A DNA stretch of 64,000 nt from Ashinkailepas kermadecensis. Lineage: Eukaryota > Arthropoda > Thecostraca > Neolepadidae. Positions 58,901-64,000 of this stretch are shown piece by piece; within the stretch, counting starts at the first letter, position 1; each line of letters begins with the position of its first letter. Position numbers and translations under genes: made by a program. The stretch lies in contig JAOTOM010004755.1 of NCBI GenBank assembly GCA_034440615.1, forward strand, positions 132,001 to 196,000, written 5' to 3'. The notes under the pieces were generated by a model, which saw nothing but the letters and a program-made list of their open reading frames with translations, did not search any database and was not told the DNA's origin.

Positions 58901-61900
58901 TACGTAAGCAGATACTGCACGTTCAACGAAGCCAATACCTCATTATTTTCCAATTTCACTATTTTGACAAATTATACGACATCCCTCGAGTTTCGACATG
59001 GTGCTCTGTGTGTCCCGCTAATGGTGATAAGATTGAAGCCAGATGTTTAGAGAGGTAATGTTGACCCCATCGACGCACTATTGATCTCTGTATATCTTAC
59101 TTGTGGTGATAAGATTGAAGCCAGATGTTTTGAGAGGTCATATGTTGTCGACCCCCACCGATGCACTATTGGTCTCAGCGCGGCTGGTTTATGCACCTTC
59201 GATAAGTGGTACAGTAAGGCAGCCCAAGGATCCGATGGATACAACGTTAAGATTTTGCCTAGACAACATGCCATTTGATTCTGCTTGTTTTATTATCTCC
59301 CTAGGCTTCCACATATGTGCTGTGGAATATTTCATCAAAAGTTTATATGTTCCACTATTGCCCACCGTATCATTAACCTTTTCCTCACACCGACCTTCCG
59401 CCGAAGCACATTCAGACGTCCCATTATCGCTCGGCAGGATGACCGAACCATCTACCTTCTTTGAATCATGCAGGTCCACCATCTTGTTTCGTCGTGCCGG
59501 TACTAGGCTACTGTCACCCTGAAGCGACGAGTTTCAGCCCAAATTCGGTGTAGTGCGTCGTCTTTAAGCGGGAGCATCTCTGCGTCATGAGCCATGGCTG
59601 CGATGTAGCTGGTGTGTTCGAGTCCGGGCTGACTTCACGATGCTGGCTTCCAGGCCACTGCCCCATTGCTTACAGGAAGCTCAGGTTCCGAAACAGTGAC
59701 GATCGGGGCTGGAAACAAAATATCGGCCATGTATTTTCGTCATCGTGAACATCGCATGCTCGGGAGAATTGCCATTTCCTCCTCTGTGACATTGAATGAT
59801 GCGAACTTATTCCAACCGACAACTCCCTCATAAAGATGGCCAGCTCATCATGCTGCCATCCTATCGTGTTTGTCCGTCTCCATTGACCGTTACTAGTCAG
59901 CTGCTGGCTGTTCTCCGGCCACGGGTGTAGAGGTGCGCCATACTGGTATAGAGTTGCGCCATACTGGTCTAGAAGTGCGCCACTCTGGTGTAGAGATGCG
60001 CCATACTGGTATAGAGTTGCGCCATACTGGTGTAGAGGTACGTCACACGGGTGTATAGGTGCGTCACGGGTGTAGAGGTGCGCCACACGGGTGTGAGGTG
60101 CACACAGTGGACGCACGGCGGTGCGATGCCGACTACGCACACCATACCAACAGCGGCTCGGCAGTACGAGACAGCCAGAGCTGTGCCACACGTGCTTTAA
60201 TGTGTGTAATGCCACACCATACCGAGATAACCGTTCGAAATCTGGTGCACCGCTTTGATGTGTATAATGCCACACCATACCGAGATAACCGTTCTAAATC
60301 TGGTGCACCGTTTTGATGTGTGTAATGCCACACCATACCGAGATAACCGTTCTAAATCTGGTGCACCGTTTTGATGTGTGTAGCGCCGCTCCATACCTAG
60401 ACAACCGTTCGAAATCTGGTGCTTTGAACTTAGTAAATATGGGGACAAGCAAAATATCACCTGCCGGTCGCATGAGAGGATGATACTCCGAAAGTATGCT
60501 CTCCAAATCCAAGTGCGAAGTGTACAGCTGGCCATGGTGACGACAGTGCGGGACTGGTGAGTGACGTGACACGCGGGACTGGTGAGTGACGTGACACGTG
60601 TGACTGGTGAGTGACGTGACACGCGGGACTGGTGAGTGACGTGACACGCGGGACTGGTGAGTGACGTGACACGTGTGACTGGTGAGTGACGTGACACGTG
60701 TGACTGGTGAGTGACGTGACACGCGGGACTGGTGAGTGACGTGACACGCGGGACTGGTCAGTGACGTGACACGCGGGACTGGTGAGTGACGTGACACGTG
60801 GGACTGGTGAGTGACGTGACACGCGTGACTGGTGAGTGACGTGACACGCGGGACTGGTGAGTGACGTGACACGCGGGACTGGTGAGTGACGTGACACGCG
60901 GGACTGGTGAGTGACGTGACACGTGTGACTGGTGAGTGACGTGACACGCGGGACTGGTGAGTGACGTGACACGCGGGACTGGTGAGTGACGTGACACGTG
61001 AGACTGGTGAGTGACTGAGTGCGACACGCGGGACTGGTGAGTGACGTGACACGTGTGACTGGTGAGTGACGTGACACGTGTGACTGGTGAGTGACGTGAC
61101 ACGTGAGACTGGTGAGTGACGTGACACGTGACTGGTGAGTGACGTGACACGCGGGACTGGTGAGTGACGTGACGCGCGGGACTGGTGAGTGACGTGACAC
61201 GTGTGACTGGTGAGTGACGTGACACGTGTGACTGGTGAGTGACGTGACACGCGGGACTGGTGAGTGACGTGACACGTGTGACTGGTGAGTGACGTGACAC
61301 GTGTGACTGGTGAGTGACGTGACACGTGTGACTGGTGAGTGACGTGACACGTGAGACTGGTGAGTGACGTGACACGTGTGACTGGTGAGTGACGTGACAC
61401 GCGGGACTGGTGAGTGACGTGACGCGCGGGACTGGTGAGTGACGTGACACGTGTGACTGGTGAGTGACGTGACACGCGGGACTGGTGAGTGACGTGACAC
61501 GTGTGACTGGTGAGTGACGTGACACGCGGGACTGATCAGTGACGTGACTGGTGAGTGACGTGACACGCGGGACTGGTGAGTGACGTGACACGTGTGACTG
61601 GTGAGTGACGTGACACGTGTGACTGGTGAGTGACGTGACACGCGGGACTGGTCAGTGACGTGACACGTGTGACTGGTGAGTGACGTGACACGCGGGACTG
61701 GTGAGTGACGTGACACGCGGGACTGGTCAGTGACGTGACACGCGGGACTGGTGAATGACGTGACACGCGGGGCTGGTGAGTGAGGGGACGAGTGGTCTAG
61801 GGGTCAGATGCTCGTCTCACAATCGAAAGATTGTGGGTTCGAGTCTCACCTGTCGCTACTCTTCGCCCGCGACCAATCGGCGTGAGAGATTGGCGACGCT

Positions 61901-63191
61901 ATATGACTCAACGGTCGACGTGTCGTAAAACCAATAACCAACCGTGACTGGTGGTGACGGACATGTGTGACTGGTGAGTGACGTGACACGTGTGACTGGT
62001 GAGTGACGTGACACGTGACTGGTGAGTGACGTGACACACGCTGCGGCCAGACCGCGGCTACCAGACGTACCTGGAGCAGGAGACCAGAGCCAGCTGCCAG
62101 TACGCCAAGCGTGGCTACGACTGTTCGCCGGAGCGGCCGAAGCGAGCGCGGGAGTCGCCGGAGCCGACCGACCGGCGGCCGAAGAAGTACCGCACCTTCA
62201 CCGACAGGTGGGCCGCACCGATCAGTGTGGCCAGATTGTGAAGAGTTTGAGCCTGAGAGAGTTTGTTCTGCGAATTTGTGACTGGTTAAATGAACTTGGC
62301 GTAGCAAATGTTGGCACACCCCAACAACAAGCCAAACACTAGGTATAACTGGTCAGTAAGCGTACGCTGCCTGTTTCAGTTTCCCGGCTAAGTGAAAGAC
62401 AGCTGAAGACATCAACATAGAGTATCATTTAATGTACGTGTATGCATGTGTCACCTCCTGAGTTAGATTTACGTACATCAAACTATATACTTCTGAATTG
62501 GATTGTAAAGTTTTGAACAGGTTTTGTTCGTAGGTTTCCAGAAATGAGACGTTTTCTGGACACGAGGATCCGAGGTAGGCTCCTCGACCTACCTCGAGTC
62601 GTGAAAGAAAAATTTAAAATCGCAGTGGGACAAGTGACGCCGTCCTGCTCCCGCGTGTATGTTCGATCATCCCATTCCTGGATGTCCAGGATGTCATGTA
62701 GTGCGTCCTGTCGTCAAGTGTTGGCTGTCAGATGTTGATGCACACGTGAACACTGACTGGCTGTCCGTAGTTGGCATGCTGTAAGTGTCAAATTACGAGT
62801 GTGACCCGTCACTGGTGTGTGAACATCAGATCCGAGACTTCGCTGCAATCGCCCCAGGGACAGGGCGTGACCTTTGACCCCCCGGCAGCCGCCTCAGCAC
62901 GCAGGAGCGGCGGAAGCTGTTCACGCTGCAGGTGCAGAAGGAGGAGATGGAGCGGAAGCAGGCAGCGCTGCGCTCCGAGCAGGAGACGCTGATGCAGCGG
63001 CAGAACAAGCTGGAGCGGCGTGCGGACGGGGAGCAGCCGCCGCCGCAGCAGCCGCCGCAGCAGCAGCAGGAGCAACAGCAGCCGGCGGCGGCCGACGCGC
63101 AGCAGCAGGAGCTGTGGACGGGCCACGAGCGGCGCTGTACTATGCTCGGTCTCGACCCGCACCTCACGCCCATCTTCGACCCCAGCTTCCA
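39225..63191 (+). CDS. SETD2: SETD2 histone H3K36 methyltransferase, 12 coding exons, 3' end outside the window
   Basis: SETD2/Set2 methylates H3 Lys36 on genes being transcribed, travelling with elongating RNA polymerase II. Coding exons: 39225-46910, 47559-47719, 47911-48070, 51843-52013, 52669-52760, 54435-54642, 56141-56289, 56455-56554, 57901-58089, 58722-58833, 62051-62207 and 62889-63191; every phase matches. Residues 1-2562 are disordered and repetitive. AWS is about 2580-2635, SET about 2635-2757, post-SET CxCxxxxC is Cys2765/2767/2772, a TFIIS/LEDGF-like helical region about 2827-2935, and a Gln-rich stretch about 3100-3140. FINHSCDPN (Cys2718 the expected zinc ligand) and ETQKWTVNGELRIGFF identify SETD2 rather than ASH1L or NSD. 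The WW and SRI domains are absent and must follow the last donor. Ser2751 replaces an expected aromatic residue. Confidence 0.97.
39560..40400 (+). repeat. Coding repeat: TRATRRSGATP / NKPDAAANVSNKPD
   Basis: Five or six diverged units of about 45-60 codons alternate TRATRRSGA, ASEVANKPD, NVSNKPD and GFSNEPVV. All units stay in frame. Confidence 0.85.
43540..44480 (+). repeat. Coding repeat: SSGQKKSKVGKDSG
   Basis: About 25 short Lys/Ser-rich units of roughly 14-16 codons, alternating SSGQKKSKVGKD and SEQKHSKVEKDF types. It gives a long basic low-complexity tract. Confidence 0.88.
44925..45450 (+). repeat. Coding repeat: 30-codon units with KDKHHVHSESNSSQPP
   Basis: Six near-identical 90-bp units (VKDKHHVHSESNSSQPPAVA, then SRVLATTDLA). 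The high identity suggests recent expansion. Confidence 0.93.
45510..46640 (+). repeat. Coding repeat: 17-codon units with DTSVGPGEGEVMTKTDP
   Basis: About 22 units of 51 bp. The 3' units are nearly identical and 5' units more diverged, so growth was probably at the 3' side. The antisense frame is also open, as expected from the repeat. Confidence 0.93.
46911..47558. other. SETD2 intron 1
   Basis: Contains a short TCTGTCTATATCTATC-type microsatellite near 47090-47150. The acceptor is TCTCGTCAG|GTG. Confidence 0.6.
47559..47719 (+). CDS. SETD2: SETD2 exon 2 (AWS domain, first part)
   Basis: It encodes IWLKKQKTTKQQKETRRMVC, CDCC and GCGSECLNRLLMIE with a Cys codon split at the end. This is the start of the zinc-binding AWS domain. 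Donor TG|GTCAGT. Confidence 0.96.
47911..48070 (+). CDS. SETD2: SETD2 exon 3 (end of AWS, start of SET)
   Basis: Acceptor TTCCACAG|C; the split codon gives Cys, then GSRCPMGDRCSNKRF and GYGLRALHDMPAGTFIYEY. GYGLRA is the cofactor-binding GxG motif (Trp in human is Tyr here). Donor GAG|GTGAGT. Confidence 0.97.
48235..51299 (+). pseudogene. I/jockey-type LINE with RNase H, 5'-truncated, inactive
   Basis: It starts within the endonuclease end (LGSDHFPIWL near 48320). Reverse transcriptase is at 49200-49700 (NGVPQGSV near 49585, LFVD at the end). A thumb and linker region follows at 49984-50330. RNase H-like residues are at 50737-51000 (FTDSS, GNELADAAAKRAA), then a CHC-like end near 51160-51250. 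There are many stops and frameshifts. Orientation matches SETD2. Confidence 0.82.
51300..51442 (+). mobile_element. SINE family 1, 5'-truncated, with target-site duplication
   Basis: ACGGCTTCTCTTA flanks both sides (51286 and 51443). It lacks the A-box and begins at AGATGCTCGTCTCACAATCG; the tail is AACCAATAACTAACTAAC. Inserted in the LINE. Confidence 0.92.
51843..52013 (+). CDS. SETD2: SETD2 exon 4 (SET core)
   Basis: It encodes RRKEYGRQRYHHQYFMALRG, DATEKGND and SRFINHSCDPNSETQK. The NHSC Cys is the expected post-SET zinc ligand. Phase 0 on both sides; donor CAGAAG|GTGAGC. Confidence 0.98.
52014..52668. other. SETD2 intron 4
   Basis: The first 190 bp hold two diverged copies of a CCCAGCCTCGCCGCCACAG block (52040-52190), each ending in an acceptor-like CAG. 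Acceptor of exon 5 is TTGTTACAG|TGG. Confidence 0.6.
52669..52760 (+). CDS. SETD2: SETD2 exon 5 (SET end)
   Basis: It encodes WTVNGELRIGFFTQRCVAAG and EEITSDYQLR. Human and other Set2 proteins have an aromatic residue at the Ser of TSDYQ (codon TCC where TTC is expected). The catalytic Tyr of DYQ is kept. Donor CGCAG|GTAAGA. Confidence 0.97.
52761..53529. other. SETD2 intron 5, 5' half
   Basis: No exon. 53075-53190 resembles the right end of the window (63930-64000): both contain an ATTTTTAC-AGGGAAA-type stretch and an ACCAGTTTT end, so a dispersed element is present. Confidence 0.45.
53530..54434 (+). repeat. 33-bp minisatellite made of the SETD2 exon 6 splice junction, about 25 copies
   Basis: The unit is GTACGGCCTCTGACGCCCTC + CCCTCGACACCAG. 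The real junction is CTCCACTCCAG|GTACGGCC, so the unit holds the pyrimidine-rich acceptor and the first 8 nt of exon 6. The array ends exactly at the exon. Using a decoy acceptor would read Y-G-L-stop, ending translation at once. Confidence 0.96.
54325..54385 (+). mobile_element. Truncated SINE (family 1-related tail) in the junction satellite
   Basis: ATGGGCGCTATATGACCAAC, then a tail AAATAACCAACCAACC. CCCCCTCGACACCA is on both sides, but this is also the array unit, so a true target-site duplication cannot be told apart. Confidence 0.7.
54435..54642 (+). CDS. SETD2: SETD2 exon 6 (post-SET and acidic linker)
   Basis: It encodes YGRRAQRCFCGAANCRGW, giving the post-SET CxCxxxxC zinc ligands, then a run of Asp/Glu and a basic stretch. 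The donor I chose is CGCGAG|GTGCGG, phase 0, the same form as exon 8; it is not a strong consensus. Confidence 0.93.
54643..56140. other. SETD2 intron 6
   Basis: No junction satellite. A truncated SINE lies at 55934-55988. The remainder is unrecognised. Acceptor CGCCGCCACAG|CTG. Confidence 0.5.
55934..55988 (+). mobile_element. Truncated SINE with target-site duplication
   Basis: ACCAACCCTGGT occurs on both sides (55922 and 55989). The insert ATGGGCGCAAAATGACCAAT to the tail ACAAATCCACC matches the 54325 element. Confidence 0.8.
56141..56289 (+). CDS. SETD2: SETD2 exon 7 (helical region, first part)
   Basis: It encodes EISRLATSGLKS, LELSRLMVRAESDSDRRTLL and RVADQPC with a split Arg. It matches the SLSRLMVRI-type helix after the post-SET domain of animal SETD2. 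Donor CCGTGCAG|GTCAGT. Confidence 0.95.
56273..56385 (+). repeat. 30-bp repeat built on the SETD2 exon 7 donor, 3 extra copies
   Basis: The real donor is CCGTGCAG|GTCAGTGG. It is followed at 30-bp steps by CTCCTCAG|GTCAGTGG twice and then CTCCTCAG|GGTAGT. Each unit also carries GTCGGACCGGC, close to the exon end GCCGACCAGCC. Each has both an acceptor-like CTCCTCAG and a donor-like GTCAGT. Confidence 0.9.
56455..56554 (+). CDS. SETD2: SETD2 exon 8 (helical region, second part)
   Basis: Acceptor CCTCTGCCTCAG|A. It encodes RLFLDYHGLRLIWTWMASG, the counterpart of the HGLSLLWIWM helix of vertebrate SETD2, and ends RKE at GAG|GTGCGG, phase 0. Confidence 0.94.
56555..57039. other. SETD2 intron 8, 5' part
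   Basis: AT-rich, no repeat; the satellite starts at about 57040. Confidence 0.5.
57040..57900 (+). repeat. 42-bp minisatellite made of the SETD2 exon 9 splice junction, about 20 copies
   Basis: The unit is GTGCTGGACAGACGCTGATG + GTGCCGTCTGTCGGTCCTTC + AG. The real junction is CCTCTAG|GTGCTGGAGACG, then CTGATG, so about 18 nt of exon 9 are inside the unit with a 2-nt insertion (CA). Two units lack the insertion and read GTGCTGGAGACGCTGATG or close to it. Decoy acceptor use would read V-L-D-R-R-stop. Confidence 0.96.
57901..58089 (+). CDS. SETD2: SETD2 exon 9
   Basis: It encodes VLETLMLLPMPDRTALRESR and VLGAVERWAQ, matching the TLEHLPIPTKN / IQRWSQ region of SETD2, then a Pro/Asp-rich segment. 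Phase 0 on both sides; first donor ACTGAG|GTAGGT. Both of its splice sites have been tandemly copied. Confidence 0.95.
58007..58330 (+). repeat. 91-bp repeat holding the SETD2 exon 9 end and its donor, 3 units plus a remnant
   Basis: Donors GAG|GTAGGT occur at 58089/58090, 58180/58181 and 58271/58272. Each is preceded by a copy of the last ~84 nt of exon 9 (CCGCCCACACCCGACAC to CTTCCCGGCAA). Reading past the first donor meets TGA at 58129, so only the first donor keeps the frame open. Confidence 0.95.
58331..58721. other. SETD2 intron 9 remainder
   Basis: A short AATAAACAAACAAACAAG tract near 58628 resembles a SINE tail. Acceptor of exon 10 is TTGCGGCAG|ATC. Confidence 0.45.
58722..58833 (+). 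CDS. SETD2: SETD2 exon 10
   Basis: It encodes IAQLASRLLASWSQLRNEFR and IPKKERLQIM, matching the ISDLATKLLDSW / YRIPKK region of animal SETD2. It ends in phase 1 at GCGG|GTGAGT. Confidence 0.95.
59925..60110. repeat. Minisatellite, about 22-25-bp unit, about 8 copies
   Basis: Units are variants of GTAGAGGTGCGCCATACTGG. Confidence 0.85.
60185..60415. repeat. Minisatellite, about 60-bp unit, 4 copies
   Basis: Each unit has AATGCCACACCATACCGAGA, TAACCGTTCTAAATCTGGTG and CACCGTTTTGATGTG. The last copy is truncated. Confidence 0.9.
60540..62035 (+). repeat. 25-bp minisatellite with a consensus donor in every unit, abutting the exon 11 acceptor
   Basis: About 50 copies of GACTG|GTGAGTGACGTGACA plus CGCGG or CGTGT. 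GTGAGT is a consensus 5' splice site. The array stops about 15 bp before the exon 11 junction. GGTGAGTG is shared with the exon 10 donor (GCGG|GTGAGTG), but the origin is not settled. A SINE splits it at 61784-61943. Confidence 0.93.
61784..61943 (+). mobile_element. SINE family 1 copy, full length, inside the satellite
   Basis: Begins GGGGACGAGTGGTCTAGGGG (A-box), has GTGGGTTCGAGTCTCACC (B-box) and ends AAAACCAATAACCAACC. The tRNA-like part forms a partial cloverleaf only. Confidence 0.94.
62051..62207 (+). CDS. SETD2: SETD2 exon 11
   Basis: The split codon with exon 10 gives Asp, then RGYQTYLEQETRAS, YAKRGYDCSPERPKRARESP and RRPKKYRTFTD. It aligns loosely with the YERGTKRPDDRYD / KKKVRIKDR part of vertebrate SETD2. 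Donor GACAG|GTGGGC, phase 2. Confidence 0.88.
62208..62888. other. SETD2 intron 11
   Basis: No satellite and no exon. The frame at 62544-62738 is not recognised. Acceptor TTTGACCCCCCGGCAG|C. Confidence 0.5.
62889..63191 (+). CDS. SETD2: SETD2 exon 12 (Gln-rich)
   Basis: It encodes RLSTQERRKLFTLQVQKEEM, matching NKLSTEERRKLFEQEV of SETD2, then a predicted coiled-coil stretch and a QPPPQQPPQQQQEQQQ tract, ending TPIFDPSF. The donor is TTCCA|GTGAGT in phase 2; unspliced, the frame would stop at the TGA overlapping it. The next exon is beyond the window. Confidence 0.93.
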
Positions 63192-63204
63192 GTGAGTGTC
63201 AGTT

Positions 63205-63290
63205 GGCGGCAGGCCAAGTGGTTAAGGTGTTAAGCTCCGGGTACCAAAGGTCCCGGGTTCAACACTCGCACCACTCGGGAAATTTCCCAA
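63205..63290 (+). mobile_element. tRNA-like SINE head, third family
   Basis: GGCCAAGTGGTTAAGGTGTT is A-box-like and GTCCCGGGTTCAACACTCG B-box-like. The acceptor stem does not pair convincingly, so I do not call a tRNA gene. Confidence 0.55.
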
Positions 63291-64000
63291 CCCCGCGGCC
63301 CACCGGCGAAACAGGTTCTACTCACCACTTCTAGATGGCCACTTGGACATTGTTTGATGAATTATTCCTTCTTTGTCGGCTATTCGGCGGTTTCCTCTTG
63401 TAATATTATGCATATTAGTAATAGTAGCATGCATTTATCAAGCATCCGGACTTCATTACATCCATGACAATCCGGCATCGATAACTTGTACACAGAGCTT
63501 GGTTTATGCTTTGGAATTATGTGTTTTGGGAGCAATATTAGCATAATTTCCCAGCCGTGGAATTTTCGAAACATTGGTACGATTAATATAATGCTTCGGT
63601 TTTAGTGTTATTGTTGACTTGTAGTTCAAGCATAATGCAAGGGGCAGGGTACGCCAGGGATACGTGGTCTTCTTCCATGAGATATGGTCTATCGTTATAA
63701 TCTAGTCAGGGAATATGATCACTCACAGACCTTTGTAACTTGTATGAAACAACAAAACCTTCGAATCATGCTGTCGTCAAACGGCACCATTCGAACTTTA
63801 GGCGGAGAAAGGGGAGAGGTCTTCGGAGAGCATAATGCTCAGAATGACAAAATGTGGGACAAGCAGCCATGACCGTAGCCCATGTGATGTATTAGTTGTG
63901 TTTAATGACAGCATTGTTGTGCTGGGTGCAAATATTCAGGTATCATGGCAGGGTTTGGATTTTTACAGGGAAAACTAGTTTCTGTCATTACAACCAGTTT
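63291..64000. other. SETD2 intron 12, continuing past the window
   Basis: No exon seen. The last 70 bp resemble 53075-53190, a dispersed repeat of unknown type. Confidence 0.45.

Larger units (their letters stand above)
58834..62050. other. SETD2 intron 10, dominated by three satellites
   Basis: 59010-59175 holds two tandem copies of a ~90-bp block (TGGTGATAAGATTGAAGCCA to GCACTATTG). Satellites follow at 59925, 60190 and 60540. The acceptor of exon 11 is CTGCGGCCAG|AC. Confidence 0.7.

Noticed and set aside
60294..61716. Long minus-strand open frames of SRHSPVTRVTSLTSP-type repeats (up to 419 codons)
   Set aside because: They are open because the 25-bp satellite happens to lack stops in these frames; the region is a SETD2 intron.
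61784..61870. tRNA gene
   Set aside because: A- and B-box are present but the acceptor stem does not close and the same sequence recurs with a SINE body and tail at several sites.
62544..62738. SRI domain or extra SETD2 exon
   Set aside because: The peptide does not resemble SRI, and exons 11 and 12 already join in phase without it.

Overview
This is invertebrate animal nuclear DNA, probably arthropod. It has spliced genes, tRNA-derived SINEs with target-site duplications, non-LTR and Ty3/gypsy retroelement remnants and many minisatellites. Nothing in it is bacterial. Species cannot be read from the sequence; a GC-rich crustacean would fit, but that is a guess.

Two real protein genes were reconstructed exon by exon, with every splice phase checked. 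(1) NUDT21 (CPSF5/CFIm25, the UGUA-binding subunit of the pre-mRNA 3' processing factor CFIm) lies on the minus strand from 19384 to 8805: five coding exons, 221 residues, complete. (2) SETD2 (histone H3 Lys36 methyltransferase) lies on the plus strand from 39225 and runs off the right edge. Twelve coding exons are visible (about 3162 residues): a giant 7.7-kb disordered first exon, then AWS, SET, post-SET, a TFIIS/LEDGF-like helical region and a Gln-rich segment. Its WW and SRI domains must lie beyond 64000. An initiator tRNA-Met gene sits inside the last NUDT21 intron.

Layout: 1-8.4 kb is GC-rich, minisatellite-rich and has no gene I can support. 8.8-19.4 kb is NUDT21. 19.5-38.9 kb is an AT-rich transposon graveyard (Ty3/gypsy, LINE copies, foldback and MITE-like elements, SINEs). 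39.2-64 kb is SETD2.

The striking result is that minisatellites in both genes are built on splice junctions. At NUDT21 introns 1 and 2 and SETD2 introns 5 and 8, the repeat unit is a copy of the real 3' splice site plus the first bases of the following exon, and the array ends exactly at the real junction. At SETD2 exons 7 and 9 the unit is the exon end plus its 5' splice site. Two further arrays (NUDT21 intron 3, SETD2 intron 10) abut acceptors. So 8 of 15 introns carry tandem decoy splice sites, many with the AG|GT form of recursive splice sites. The SETD2 start-codon context is duplicated in the same way. SETD2 also has Ser in place of the aromatic F/Y-switch residue of its SET domain.
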